64,000 bases of DNA from Sphingobacterium sp. UBA5670 (GCF_002420705.1 NZ_DIIM01000019.1:85069-149068); one strand, 5' to 3'; positions 52,724 through 61,841 are shown, counted from the first letter of the stretch. The notes: a model not told the origin generated them from the sequence alone. Numbers and translations: made by a program.

Positions 52724-53320
52724 CTATAGAATACTGAATAATCTATACCCTAAACCGATACTCCACATGTTGATTTTTGGATTTGCCTGACTCTCGTTGT
52801 TGACTTTGTTTAGGCCCATTTCGTATCTTACATCGACACGTAAGCTTGAAATGTCAGCACCTACACCGAAGGCCCATGAAGTGCCGCTTTTTTTGTAGTT
52901 ATTTGGGTTCAATTGGTCGATGACCTTATCTTGCTTGTCATCTACTTTAAATGAAAATATTGGACCTGTTTGGATCCGTGCTCCAATAGGACCTAAGCCA
53001 AAGCGTTTACCTAATAATACAGGAACATCAACTGTTGTAAACTTAACATCTGTCGATTCACCATTCTCTGCTTTCACAGTCGTGTTTTTACCTGTTAAAT
53101 AAACCTCCGGCTGAATATGGAATCCCAATACGCCAACACGACCATAAAGACCCGCTTGGTAGCCAGCTTTTGTGTCTGAATTGAAATATTTGCCATCGCT
53201 TTTAAGCTTAGAGAAGTTTAACCCTCCTTTTACACCCACCTCAAATCCAGGCAGAAGCTGCGCCTGTGCAGTTGCTACGCTACCACAAATCAAAAGTAAT
53301 GCTGGTAAAATCTTTTTCAT
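52724..53320 (-). CDS. Outer-membrane beta-barrel protein, PorT-like
   Basis: 198 aa with a signal peptide (MKKILPALLLICGSVATAQA) and alternating beta strands ending in Leu after LGYRLFSIL. The start GFEVGVKGGLNFSKLKSDGK is typical of the Bacteroidota porin-family/PorT-like eight-stranded barrels. A specific role cannot be assigned; members range from gliding-secretion factors to small channels. Confidence 0.85.
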   Translation of the reverse strand: MKKILPALLLICGSVATAQAQLLPGFEVGVKGGLNFSKLKSDGKYFNSDTKAGYQAGLYGRVGVLGFHIQPEVYLTGKNTTVKAENGESTDVKFTTVDVPVLLGKRFGLGPIGARIQTGPIFSFKVDDKQDKVIDQLNPNNYKKSGTSWAFGVGADISSLRVDVRYEMGLNKVNNESQANPKINMWSIGLGYRLFSIL

Positions 53321-53407
53321 AATCTTTTATTTATGTATATATTGTATCTTTAAACAAACTTTTACAGTTCAGTAAAGATATACAAATTTTATACCTAAAT
53401 CTTAGTT

Positions 53408-53617
53408 ATGCTGAAAATTAACGAAGAACAATGGCAAGTAGCCAAGGAAAAACTCCGTCGCAAGTACAACCATTTAAGTGACGAAGATTTAGCTTTTCAA
53501 GCAGGAGAAGAAGATAAATTGATCAGTAGATTATCATTACGTCTAGGACGGAAACCTTCATATATTTTATTTACAATAGGTAAAGAGATTCAGGATATCA
53601 GTAGCAATAGATTATGA
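53408..53617 (+). CDS. Small CsbD-like protein
   Basis: 69 aa. INEEQWQVAKEKLRRKYNHL followed by SDEDLAFQAGEEDKLISRLS resembles the CsbD/UPF0337 stress-protein pattern (W...K.K.K...L.D.D). The family is induced by stress in other bacteria but its action is unknown. The stop overlaps the next start by four bases. Confidence 0.65.
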   Translation: MLKINEEQWQVAKEKLRRKYNHLSDEDLAFQAGEEDKLISRLSLRLGRKPSYILFTIGKEIQDISSNRL

Positions 53618-53955
53618 GTAATACCATTAGCTGGGGCGATTTTGAGAAAGTGGATTTAAGGGTAGCAACAATTCTGGATGTCCAGGATTTTCCAAAAGCT
53701 AAAAAACCGGCCTATCAGTTGAAACTCGATTTTGGCGATGAAATAGGGATATTGCAAAGCAGTGCCCAGATTACAGTACACTACAGCAAAGAAGAACTGA
53801 TCGGAAAGCAAGTGGTGGCAGTCGTGAATTTCCCTAAAAAACAGATTGCCAATTTTTTCTCAGAATGTCTAGTAACAGGTTTCCCAGATGAAAATGGGGA
53901 TATTGTTTTGACCTCTGTTGATAAAAAATTACCAAATGGATCTAAACTTAGCTAA
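53614..53955 (+). CDS. csaA: CsaA-type tRNA-binding domain protein
   Basis: 113 aa OB fold: DFEKVDLRVATILDVQDFPK and GKQVVAVVNFPKKQIANFFS are family signatures. CsaA is a tRNA-binding protein with chaperone-like activity. Coupled to the CsbD-like gene by a 4-base overlap, and 10 bp from tadA. Confidence 0.9.
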   Translation: MSNTISWGDFEKVDLRVATILDVQDFPKAKKPAYQLKLDFGDEIGILQSSAQITVHYSKEELIGKQVVAVVNFPKKQIANFFSECLVTGFPDENGDIVLTSVDKKLPNGSKLS

Positions 53956-53964
53956 GTTTGTGTC

Positions 53965-54432
53965 ATGACATTTATAGATTTTGAAGGAACACAACTGATC
54001 GATAGTGACGAATCATTTATGCGGATGGCATTGAATGAAGCGAAAATTGCTTATGCGGAAGGAGAGGTGCCGATTGGGGCTGTTATCGTACATCGCGGGC
54101 GTGTCATAGGGAAGGGGCATAATCTAACACAACGATTAAATGATGTGACCGCGCATGCCGAAATGCAAGCTTTTACAGCTGCTGCAAATTATCTCGGCGG
54201 CAAATACCTTGATGAATGTACACTATATGTTACTATAGAACCTTGTATTATGTGTGCCGGAGCAGCATATTGGACACATATCGGGAAAATAGTCTATGGG
54301 GCAAAAGATGAAAAGCGGGGCTACTCTCATTTTCATGATAAAATATTGCACCCAAAAACCGTTATTACCCATGGTGTTCTGCGGGAAGAATGTGCAGATT
54401 TGGTAAAATCATTTTTTCGTCAAAAACGGTAA
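53965..54432 (+). CDS. tadA: tRNA adenosine(34) deaminase / nucleoside deaminase
   Basis: 155 aa cytidine-deaminase fold. Zinc and catalytic residues are H64 and E66 in TAHAEMQAF and C94 and C97 in PCIMCAGA. TadA makes inosine at the wobble position of tRNA-Arg(ACG). The neighbouring tRNA-binding gene suits an RNA role; some close relatives deaminate free bases instead. Confidence 0.88.
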   Translation: MTFIDFEGTQLIDSDESFMRMALNEAKIAYAEGEVPIGAVIVHRGRVIGKGHNLTQRLNDVTAHAEMQAFTAAANYLGGKYLDECTLYVTIEPCIMCAGAAYWTHIGKIVYGAKDEKRGYSHFHDKILHPKTVITHGVLREECADLVKSFFRQKR

Positions 54433-54451
54433 TGAAATAACGAATTTATTG

Positions 54452-54492
54452 TAACACATAAAAACATAACCGTGTATATTGTGTTATATTTG
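54452..54492 (+). promoter_or_regulatory. Inverted repeat and -7 box upstream of sodA
   Basis: TAACACA (54452-54458) and TGTGTTA (54480-54486) are exact complements, and the second arm runs into TATATTTG (54485-54492), a full TAnnTTTG -7 match. No good TTTG lies 19 bp upstream. The repeat may be an operator controlling superoxide dismutase. Confidence 0.45.
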
Positions 54493-54533
54493 TATGTATA
54501 AACGAAGTAATAAACATTTAAATTAAAATAGAT

Positions 54534-55142
54534 ATGGCATTTGAATTAGAAGCGTTACCATACGCAGCCGACGCATTGGAACCACATATTGACAAAACTA
54601 CAATGGAAATCCACCATGACAGACACCATCAGGCATATGTGGATAACTTAAATAAAGCGATCGCAGGAACAGACGCAGAGAATCTATCTTTATTAGATAT
54701 CATCAAAAACGTAAGTAAATATTCAGCAGCAGTACGTAACAATGGTGGTGGTCACTATAACCACTCTTTGTTTTGGAAAGTTTTAGGTCCAAATGCTGGT
54801 GGCGCTCCAACAGGTGAATTAGCGGATGCAATTAATGCTACTTTTGGTTCATTTGATGAGTTGAAAAAACAACTTCAGGCAGCAGGTGCAACTCGCTTTG
54901 GATCAGGATGGGCTTGGTTAATCGTTGGTGCTGACGGTAAATTAGCCGTAACTTCTACACCAAACCAAGACAATCCATTGATGGATGTCGCTGAAGTAAA
55001 AGGAACTCCTATCTTAGGTATCGACGTGTGGGAGCATGCATATTATTTGAAGTTCCAAAACAAGCGTCCAGCATATTTAGAAGAAATTTTTAATGTTATC
55101 AATTGGGATGCCGTAGCACAAAACTATGCTGCTGCAAAATAA
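54534..55142 (+). CDS. sodA: Superoxide dismutase, probably Mn type
   Basis: 202 aa, no signal peptide, so cytoplasmic. Metal ligands lie in EIHHDRHHQAYV, NHSLFWK and VWEHAYYLKF. GGHYNHSLFW with Gly, and PNQDNPLM with the outer-sphere Gln on that side, are the arrangement of Mn-type rather than Fe-type enzymes, though cambialistic behaviour cannot be excluded. Confidence 0.94.
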   Translation: MAFELEALPYAADALEPHIDKTTMEIHHDRHHQAYVDNLNKAIAGTDAENLSLLDIIKNVSKYSAAVRNNGGGHYNHSLFWKVLGPNAGGAPTGELADAINATFGSFDELKKQLQAAGATRFGSGWAWLIVGADGKLAVTSTPNQDNPLMDVAEVKGTPILGIDVWEHAYYLKFQNKRPAYLEEIFNVINWDAVAQNYAAAK

Positions 55143-55165
55143 TTGATCATTTGATAGCAAATCAG

Positions 55166-55200
55166 AAAAGCGACAATTTATTTATTGTCGCTTTTTTTTT
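55166..55200 (+). terminator. Rho-independent terminator after sodA
   Basis: AAAAGCGACAAT and ATTGTCGCTTTT form a perfect 12-bp stem with a T tract of ten, 23 bases after the stop. Confidence 0.95.
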
Positions 55201-55383
55201 GAAAGTGTCTGATGTTATTAGCCAGTAAGAACATTCAGTTCGATTTCATTACTATTGGTATCTGCAAAATCATGAAAGTTTTGTTTCAGTGAACTCAGGC
55301 ATTTTTTGTATTTCTTGCATTAACCGGGCGTCTGGTTGAAATCAAGAATGGTTAGCCGGACAAGCAAATTGACAATTAAATAC

Positions 55384-56037
55384 ATGAAAAATCTATATAT
55401 AATTATAGTGGCAATTCTTGTCTTTACTTCCTGTCAGGGAAAGGAAAAGCAAGTAAAGAAAACAGACTTCTCAAAATTGCCGGCAAAAAATACAGCGAAG
55501 CAGGATACAGCAACATTTGCTGCAGGCTGTTTTTGGTGTACCGAAGCTCAGTTTAAAGAACTGAAAGGTGTTGTAAATGTTGTCTCAGGATATACTGGAG
55601 GATGGGTCAAAAATCCGACCTATGCCCAAGTTTGTACTGGAAGTACAGGGCATGCCGAAGCGACTAATATTATTTTTGATCCCAATGTGATCAGTTACGA
55701 TAAGCTATTGGAAGCTTTTTTCGTAGCACATGACCCTACCGAACTCAATCGACAAGGAAACGATGTTGGTACGCAATATCGTTCAGCTATTTTTGTGCAC
55801 AATAAAGAACAGCTTGACAAGACACAGTATTATCTTTCGGCTTTAGAAAAAGAGAAGGTTTACAATAAACCTATTGTAACCGAAGTAGTTACGGCGACGG
55901 TATTTTATCCAGCAGAAGACTATCATCAGGATTATTATCGGTTAAATGGAAAAGAACCTTACTGTCAATTAGTCATTAAACCAAAATTGGAAAAATTTAA
56001 ACGTATCTTTTCCAAGGTGCTCAAAGAGGGACAGTAA
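55384..56037 (+). CDS. msrA: Peptide methionine-S-sulfoxide reductase, lipoprotein form
   Basis: 217 aa from the ATG at 55384; a TTG at 55336 adds 16 residues that spoil the signal peptide. A signal with lipobox FTSC (Cys17) puts it in the envelope. The catalytic GCFWC box has Cys49, and the resolving segment and YHQDYY motif near the C-terminus are present. It repairs oxidised methionine in exported proteins. Lying after sodA, it adds to an oxidative-stress neighbourhood. Confidence 0.92.
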   Translation: MKNLYIIIVAILVFTSCQGKEKQVKKTDFSKLPAKNTAKQDTATFAAGCFWCTEAQFKELKGVVNVVSGYTGGWVKNPTYAQVCTGSTGHAEATNIIFDPNVISYDKLLEAFFVAHDPTELNRQGNDVGTQYRSAIFVHNKEQLDKTQYYLSALEKEKVYNKPIVTEVVTATVFYPAEDYHQDYYRLNGKEPYCQLVIKPKLEKFKRIFSKVLKEGQ

Positions 56038-56107
56038 CTTTGGGTATTCGTAAAATTTGAGGTAATTTTACTTCTATTAGCGCTATTTAGTATCCTGCTA
56101 ATAAGTC

Positions 56108-56121
56108 GAAACCATGGTTTC
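56108..56121. promoter_or_regulatory. Perfect 14-bp palindrome upstream of the P5C dehydrogenase gene
   Basis: GAAACCATGGTTTC is its own reverse complement and lies 85 bp before the start codon. This is a typical size and place for a dimeric repressor or activator site. Confidence 0.5.
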
Positions 56122-56205
56122 TCATGCCTGATAATGGGATGAATAAACGTGATCGCTTCATGATACATAAATAGCATTTTTGGATGAATAATAAATAATT
56201 GTAAT

Positions 56206-57843
56206 ATGTCTAAAGGATTTTTTACAGTTCCAGTTCCTACCAATGAACCGGTGTACACTTACGCTGTCGGAACGAAAGAACGCAAATTGTTGAAAGCAGC
56301 AATTGATGAGGCACGTTCAAAACAGATCGATATCCCAATGTATATTGGCGGTAAAGAAATCACTACTTCTAAAAAAGTAACAATAGCTCCTCCACATGAC
56401 CATCAACATATTTTAGGTCAATACAACCAAGGTGATAAATCTCACGTAACAGATGCAATCAATGCCGCTTTAGCTGCAAAAAAAGATTGGGAAAATCTTA
56501 CATGGGAAGATCGTGCGGCGATATTCTTAAAAGCTGCTGAATTGATTTCTGGAAAATACCGTTATGAGCTGAATGCTGCGACTATGTTGGGCCAATCTAA
56601 AAACCCCTATCAGGCAGAAATTGACTCAGCATGTGAGATTACAGACTTTTTGCGCTTTAATGTGCAGTACATGACTGAAATCTATAAGCAACAACCTCCT
56701 ATTTCTGGAAAAGGTGTTTGGAACCGTGTGGAGCAACGCCCTCTGGAGGGTTTCGTATTCGCATTGACTCCATTCAATTTTACAGCTATTGCAGGTAATT
56801 TACCTTCATGTGTTGCCATGATGGGTAATGTTGTGGTATGGAAACCATCCAACACACAAATCTACTCAGCAAATGTATTGATGAAAATCTTCCGTGAAGC
56901 TGGACTTCCGGATGGTGTTATCAACTTGGTCTATGTTTCTGGTCCTGATGCAGGTGATGTGATTTTCCAACACCCTGATTTTGCGGGTATCCACTTCACA
57001 GGTTCAACAGGCGTATTCCAGGACATCTGGAAAACGATCGGTAACAATATTCACCGTTATAAAACCTACCCACGTATCGTTGGTGAAACCGGTGGTAAGG
57101 ATTTCATCGTTGTTCATCCTTCCGCAGATTTGAAAGCGGCTAATACTGCATTGGTACGTGGTGCCTTTGAATACCAAGGCCAAAAATGTTCTGCAGCATC
57201 GCGCGCCTATATTCCTAAATCATTGTGGCCAGCATTGAAAGAATCTATGACCAACGATGTGAAATCATTTACGATCGGTGGAACAGAAGATTTTACAAAC
57301 TTTATCAATGCTGTTATTGATGAGAAATCATTTGATAAGTTGGCGAAATACATCGATAGAGCCAAAGAATCTAGCGATGCGGAAATTGTAGTCGGTGGTA
57401 CTTACGATAAATCTAAGGGCTATTTCATTCATCCAACAATCATTGAAGCATCAAAGCCTGATTACGAAACAATGGTGGAAGAGTTGTTCGGACCAGTATT
57501 GACCATCTATGTTTACGAGGATGCTAAGTTTGAAGAAACATTAGATATCGTTGACAGAACTTCGATTTACGCGCTGACAGGTTCAATTATTGCACAAGAC
57601 CGTTATGCTATTAATTTAGCGACAGATAAACTGAGACATGCTGCGGGTAACTTCTATGTGAACGATAAGTGTACCGGTGCTGTTGTAGGTCAGCAGCCAT
57701 TTGGTGGTGCTAGAGGTTCTGGTACCAATGACAAAGCAGGCTCAATGATCAACTTGCTTCGTTGGGTGTCTCCACGTACAATCAAAGAGACATTTAATCC
57801 AGATACAGATTATAGATATCCTTTCTTGGAAAAAGGAGAATAA
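56206..57843 (+). CDS. pruA: L-glutamate gamma-semialdehyde (P5C) dehydrogenase
   Basis: 545 aa aldehyde dehydrogenase. Catalytic Cys328 in FEYQGQKCSAASRAY and Glu294 in VGETGGKDF are present, with LTPFNFTAIAGNLP near 187-200. Length and the N-terminal region fit the group 1 P5CDH rather than a bifunctional PutA. It oxidises glutamate semialdehyde to glutamate in proline and arginine breakdown, the reverse direction to the proC gene at 29450. No proline dehydrogenase gene is nearby. Confidence 0.95.
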   Translation: MSKGFFTVPVPTNEPVYTYAVGTKERKLLKAAIDEARSKQIDIPMYIGGKEITTSKKVTIAPPHDHQHILGQYNQGDKSHVTDAINAALAAKKDWENLTWEDRAAIFLKAAELISGKYRYELNAATMLGQSKNPYQAEIDSACEITDFLRFNVQYMTEIYKQQPPISGKGVWNRVEQRPLEGFVFALTPFNFTAIAGNLPSCVAMMGNVVVWKPSNTQIYSANVLMKIFREAGLPDGVINLVYVSGPDAGDVIFQHPDFAGIHFTGSTGVFQDIWKTIGNNIHRYKTYPRIVGETGGKDFIVVHPSADLKAANTALVRGAFEYQGQKCSAASRAYIPKSLWPALKESMTNDVKSFTIGGTEDFTNFINAVIDEKSFDKLAKYIDRAKESSDAEIVVGGTYDKSKGYFIHPTIIEASKPDYETMVEELFGPVLTIYVYEDAKFEETLDIVDRTSIYALTGSIIAQDRYAINLATDKLRHAAGNFYVNDKCTGAVVGQQPFGGARGSGTNDKAGSMINLLRWVSPRTIKETFNPDTDYRYPFLEKGE

Positions 57844-57876
57844 GGGAGCGTATGTAGCTACCTTGTGAAATATATG

Positions 57877-57904
57877 AAAGGGCGCTTGTAAAGCGCCCTT
57901 TTCT
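57877..57904. terminator. Bidirectional terminator between pruA and the phosphoesterase gene
   Basis: AAAGGGCGCTT and AAGCGCCCTTT flank GTA in a perfect 11-bp stem, with T-rich sequence downstream on the + strand. It overlaps the stop of the convergent gene. Confidence 0.9.
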
Positions 57905-59084
57905 ATTTTTTAAATAGCCCCAATTCTGTTCCATCGTCTCTGGTCATCCGTATGGCCAATGATTTATTGGTACCAGTTACATCAATGATCGTTCTTTTGC
58001 CGGCTTTTGGACCGCCACCTATAAATACAGGGTAATTGTGGTCTTTATCTGCGGGGTAGTATCCGTATTGGTGTGTGTGACCAGAAATCATGACATCAAT
58101 TTTATATTTTTGAAATAAGGGATGAAAACACGCTCTGTTATCCAAGGTGCCGTGCCAGTCATCCGAATGGAAAATTGGTATATGGCTAATCACAACAGTA
58201 TGTTGGGCTGCCTTTCTTTCTTTAGACTGCAGGACTTTCTCCAGCCATTTGGCCTGTTCTTTTCGATAGTTATCGTAATCGACTGTTCCGGCATATACCT
58301 CATGGCTGTCAGGCTTGTCTTCGCCACTATCCAGCATGATCCAAAAAATAGGCCCTCTTTTAAAAGCTTGATAATATTTATTGTCCGGATAACCAAAATA
58401 TCGTTTGAAATTGCGAGCGAAAGATCCCCTTGTTTCGTGATTCCCTCGGTTCATAATGAATGGTTTACTAGTCGCAAAAAACTCAATTGGCTTTAGTAGC
58501 TTCTCTGTAATATCTTGCTGATTGGTAACATAATGAAAGGAGTCTCCATTCATCACAAAGAAATCGTAAGGCGAAATATCCTGATTTGGGATAAGGTCGC
58601 GGTAGCTGCTTTTTTCTTCATGGACATCGTTGTATACGAGACAACGAATCTGCTCCTGATTGTTTTTGGCTAATTTAGCCTCGAAAATGGGAGTTTCTAT
58701 TTCCTGACCATACACAATTTTATAAGGATCGAACTTTTGAATTTCTTTCGCCTTGATGCGGTAACGAAAGGATCGGGGAGCGTCCTCAATAGCAAAGTGA
58801 AAAAAGTCGGTATTTGCATTGATCATCCCATCTTCGGATTGGTAGATTTTTTTCTGGACATTTCCCGTGTTATCGAGAATTTCGAGCCAAGCAAAAGCCT
58901 CTTTGCTCAAAATTGTAAAAATACTGACGCCTGTTTCCGTTTGATTTTGCAAATAGGCAGGTACGACAAAACTGAACTCGCCCTCCGTATTATCTGCAGT
59001 TTTCTCTTTTGCGGTGCTTATATTGGGCAGTGTGATCCCAGCCAGTGCCAGGGCTTCCAAAAATCTTCTTCTATTAAAATTCAT
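57903..59084 (-). CDS. Tat-exported metallophosphoesterase
   Basis: 393 aa. RRRFLEALALAGITLP at residues 5-20 is a twin-arginine signal. A beta-sandwich domain (about 35-140) precedes the catalytic domain with NDVHEE, NGDSFH, RGNHETRG, ISHIPIF and SGHTHQYG, the full calcineurin-like set for a two-metal centre. It resembles purple-acid-phosphatase-like exported phosphoesterases. It lies 18 bp after an exported EEP-family gene on the same strand. Confidence 0.92.
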   Translation of the reverse strand: MNFNRRRFLEALALAGITLPNISTAKEKTADNTEGEFSFVVPAYLQNQTETGVSIFTILSKEAFAWLEILDNTGNVQKKIYQSEDGMINANTDFFHFAIEDAPRSFRYRIKAKEIQKFDPYKIVYGQEIETPIFEAKLAKNNQEQIRCLVYNDVHEEKSSYRDLIPNQDISPYDFFVMNGDSFHYVTNQQDITEKLLKPIEFFATSKPFIMNRGNHETRGSFARNFKRYFGYPDNKYYQAFKRGPIFWIMLDSGEDKPDSHEVYAGTVDYDNYRKEQAKWLEKVLQSKERKAAQHTVVISHIPIFHSDDWHGTLDNRACFHPLFQKYKIDVMISGHTHQYGYYPADKDHNYPVFIGGGPKAGKRTIIDVTGTNKSLAIRMTRDDGTELGLFKK

Positions 59085-59102
59085 AATAATTGGTTCAATA
59101 AA

Positions 59103-59870
59103 TTATTTGATATCGACTTCTACATATAAGGGTCTATGATCACTAGCGTATTTTTCGTCCAGAATTCGATGATTGGCGAATTTTGCATTAGCCGTTTTAT
59201 TGATCATAATATAATCGATTTCGGTATTGGGTTTGTCTTGGGGAAAAGTGAATCCATTGGCAATATTACTTTTTGTGAATACTTTGCCAAGTTCGGTAAT
59301 TGCGGGATCTTTGGGTTCAGAGTTTAAATCGCCAACAAGGATAACGGGTAATTTTTCATTCTTGAAACGATTGGTGATAAATTTTGCCTGTTCAATTTTG
59401 TTTCTATCCCTGAGATCAAGGTGCGTATTGGCAAATAGAAGTTTCTTTTTATGAATCGTCACTTCGATCACAGCTAAACTGCGTCTTTCACTCTCCACTG
59501 GAGACGGTAAAAAATGTTTCTCTATGCGTTCAATTGGCTGCTTAGATAAAATTGCAGTGCCATATTCGCCTTTCTCAAGGTCTATTCCTTTGGAAAATAT
59601 ATAGTGCATGCCTGTTAGTTCAGCAAGCTTTTTAGCTTGGTTTTCAAAATATGAACGACCAAGATTGACATCAATTTCTTGAAGCCCAACGAGGTCCGCC
59701 TTTGAATTTTTGATAATCGTCGCAATAGTGTCAAGATTGATAACAGATTCTTTTTCATCAGGTGGATTCCCATGATGAATATTAAAAGAGAGTACTCGTA
59801 TCGTTTGTGCATGGAGATGAAATACTGATCCTAGCAGTATCAAAAGAAATGGAATGAGTTTGCGATTCAT
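59103..59870 (-). CDS. Exported endonuclease/exonuclease/phosphatase-family protein
   Basis: 255 aa from the ATG at 59870; an ATG six codons upstream is less likely since the signal peptide starts MNRKLIPFLLILLGSVFHLH. Active-site motifs are SFNIHHG, GLQEIDVN, ANTHLDLRD, GDLNSEP and SDHRPLYV, as in the DNase I-like fold. Export suggests a phosphodiesterase or phospholipase role rather than DNA repair. It is the first gene of a two-gene unit with the metallophosphoesterase. Confidence 0.9.
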   Translation of the reverse strand: MNRKLIPFLLILLGSVFHLHAQTIRVLSFNIHHGNPPDEKESVINLDTIATIIKNSKADLVGLQEIDVNLGRSYFENQAKKLAELTGMHYIFSKGIDLEKGEYGTAILSKQPIERIEKHFLPSPVESERRSLAVIEVTIHKKKLLFANTHLDLRDRNKIEQAKFITNRFKNEKLPVILVGDLNSEPKDPAITELGKVFTKSNIANGFTFPQDKPNTEIDYIMINKTANAKFANHRILDEKYASDHRPLYVEVDIK

Positions 59871-60010
59871 TGTTATTAAGTTTAGCATTTGGATGTCAGG
59901 CGGTTTTAGTTCGCCGTGCTAAAAATAATAAAATCTATTAGTACAAATTGAAAACTTTGGACATGTAACAAAATAATCATTTAAGCTTCGTCTAGTTTGA
60001 ACTTCATCGC

Positions 60011-60042
60011 AAAAAAAATAGCCATCTTATACAAGATGGCTA
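60011..60042 (-). terminator. Rho-independent terminator after recA
   Basis: TAGCCATCTT and AAGATGGCTA form a perfect 10-bp stem with a 4-nt loop; the eight-A run at 60011-60018 gives the T tract on the minus strand. Confidence 0.92.
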
Positions 60043-60069
60043 CCTACATTATACTAATTTTTACAGCAA

Positions 60070-61095
60070 CTAGTCTTCGTTCTCCTCGATTTGAAGCAGT
60101 GGATCTTCTCCTGTTACTTCTGCGCGGATTTTTGCCTCAAGTTCATCCATTAAATCTGGATTGTCGAATAATAAGGCTTTAACGGCATCTCTACCTTGTC
60201 CTAATTTCGTTTCGCCATAGCTAAACCAAGAACCTGCTTTTTTGATGATGCCATATTCAACACCTAAATCGATGATTTCGCCTACTTTAGAAATACCTTC
60301 ACCGAAGATAATATCAAATTCCGCGATACGGAATGGAGGTGCTACTTTATTTTTTACAATTTTCACTTTGACACGGTTTCCCGATACTTCGTCAGAGTCT
60401 TTGATTTGTGATGTACGGCGGATATCTAAACGTACGGAAGCATAGAATTTTAATGCATTACCACCTGTTGTTGTTTCTGGGTTACCGAACATGACACCAA
60501 TTTTTTCACGCAATTGGTTGATGAAAATACAACAGCAGTTTGTTTTTGCAATTGTACCTGTTAACTTACGTAAAGCCTGAGACATCAAACGAGCCTGAAG
60601 ACCCATTTTAGAATCACCCATTTCGCCTTCGATTTCACCTTTTGGTACTAAAGCTGCAACAGAGTCAATAACGATGACGTCGATTGCACCTGAACGGATA
60701 AGGTTATCTGCAATTTCTAGGCCCTGCTCTCCATTATCTGGTTGAGAAATCAATAAGTTTTCTACATCCACACCTAACTTTTGAGCATAATATTTATCAA
60801 AAGCATGCTCAGCATCAATGATCGCTGCAATACCACCTTTTTTCTGTGCTTCGGCAACAATGTGTGTTGCTAAAGTAGTTTTACCTGAAGATTCAGGTCC
60901 ATAGATTTCAATGATACGGCCTTTTGGCACACCGCCAATTCCTAAAGCAATATCCAAACCTAAAGATCCTGTAGAAATCGCCTCGATTGGCTCAACAGCA
61001 GTATCTCCTAACTTCATGATTGAACCTTTTCCAAAGTTCTTTTCCAATTTATCTAACGTCAGCTGTAAAGCTTTTAGTTTATCTGTGTTGCTCAT
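60070..61095 (-). CDS. recA: Recombinase RecA
   Basis: 341 aa, full length. Walker A GPESSGKTT (66-74), Walker B VIVIDSVAAL, the L2-loop region FGNPETTTGGNALKFYASVR, and an acidic C-terminal tail. It drives homologous recombination and the SOS response. No LexA-type palindrome was recognised in the promoter. Confidence 0.98.
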   Translation of the reverse strand: MSNTDKLKALQLTLDKLEKNFGKGSIMKLGDTAVEPIEAISTGSLGLDIALGIGGVPKGRIIEIYGPESSGKTTLATHIVAEAQKKGGIAAIIDAEHAFDKYYAQKLGVDVENLLISQPDNGEQGLEIADNLIRSGAIDVIVIDSVAALVPKGEIEGEMGDSKMGLQARLMSQALRKLTGTIAKTNCCCIFINQLREKIGVMFGNPETTTGGNALKFYASVRLDIRRTSQIKDSDEVSGNRVKVKIVKNKVAPPFRIAEFDIIFGEGISKVGEIIDLGVEYGIIKKAGSWFSYGETKLGQGRDAVKALLFDNPDLMDELEAKIRAEVTGEDPLLQIEENED

Positions 61096-61114
61096 ATTTT
61101 TAGTATATATTTCT

Positions 61115-61145
61115 CAAAATTAAAAATAAAAAATCATAAACCAAC
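61115..61145 (-). promoter_or_regulatory. Probable recA promoter
   Basis: On the minus strand GTTG (complement of 61142-61145, three of four bases of TTTG) and TAATTTTG (complement of 61115-61122, full TAnnTTTG) are exactly 19 bp apart, with the start codon about 20 bases downstream. Confidence 0.6.
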
Positions 61146-61163
61146 TATTCTTCACTAAAAAAA

Positions 61164-61841
61164 TTAGTTTTTTGTTTCAAGGATCTCTGAAACACTTTTT
61201 ATATGGTGATTTTTCTCGAAGTATTTGCACATATAGGTGATAGGGCATTTCTCACAAAGGGGTTTTCGGGCCAGGCATATATAACGCCCGTGTAAGATAA
61301 GCCAGTGATGGGCAATGGCAATGGTATCTTTGGGCAGATTTTTTACCAGCTGTTTTTCTACTGCCAATGGCGTCGTTGCACGATAGGTTAGCCCAAGACG
61401 GTTTGCAACTCGAAAAACATGTGTATCTACAGCCATTGCAGGATTATGATAAACTACAGAAGAGATCACGTTAGCAGTTTTTCGACCTACTCCGGGAAGT
61501 TTCACAAGCTCCTCAATTTTTTCCGGTACAATGTTGTCAAATTTTTCTATCAGCATCTGGGCCATTCCAACAAGGTGTTTGGCTTTATTGTTCGGATAGC
61601 TTACGGATCGTATATAGCTAAACACCTCGTCCACGCTGGAAGCGGCTAAACTATGAGCATCGGGGTAGCGTGCAAACAATTTGGGCGTGACTTGGTTGAT
61701 CCTTTTATCGGTGCATTGGGCGGATAAAATTACAGCGACCAGTAATTCAAACGGATTACTATAGTTGAGTTCTGTCTGTGCGTCAGGACTATTTTTGGAG
61801 AAATAGTCTACAAAAGCCTTGTATCGTTCTTGTTTTAACAT
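61164..61841 (-). CDS. nth: Endonuclease III
   Basis: 225 aa from the ATG at 61841, which aligns with the usual start; an ATG at 61871 would add ten residues. Catalytic K121 lies in the helix-hairpin-helix LPGVGRKTANV and D139 in AVDTHVFRV. The [4Fe-4S] cluster motif C-x6-C-x2-C-x5-C is intact at the C-terminus (CLARKPLCEKCPITYMC). It removes oxidised pyrimidines in base-excision repair. It lies 68 bp upstream of recA on the same strand. Confidence 0.96.
   Translation of the reverse strand: MLKQERYKAFVDYFSKNSPDAQTELNYSNPFELLVAVILSAQCTDKRINQVTPKLFARYPDAHSLAASSVDEVFSYIRSVSYPNNKAKHLVGMAQMLIEKFDNIVPEKIEELVKLPGVGRKTANVISSVVYHNPAMAVDTHVFRVANRLGLTYRATTPLAVEKQLVKNLPKDTIAIAHHWLILHGRYICLARKPLCEKCPITYMCKYFEKNHHIKSVSEILETKN

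Noticed and set aside
54462..54492. Full -33/-7 promoter for sodA
   Set aside because: The -7 box matches but the sequence 19 bp upstream (AAAC) does not resemble TTTG, so only the -7 box is reported.
58122..58496. 124-codon frame opposite the metallophosphoesterase gene
   Set aside because: Shadow of a gene carrying all five metallophosphoesterase motifs.
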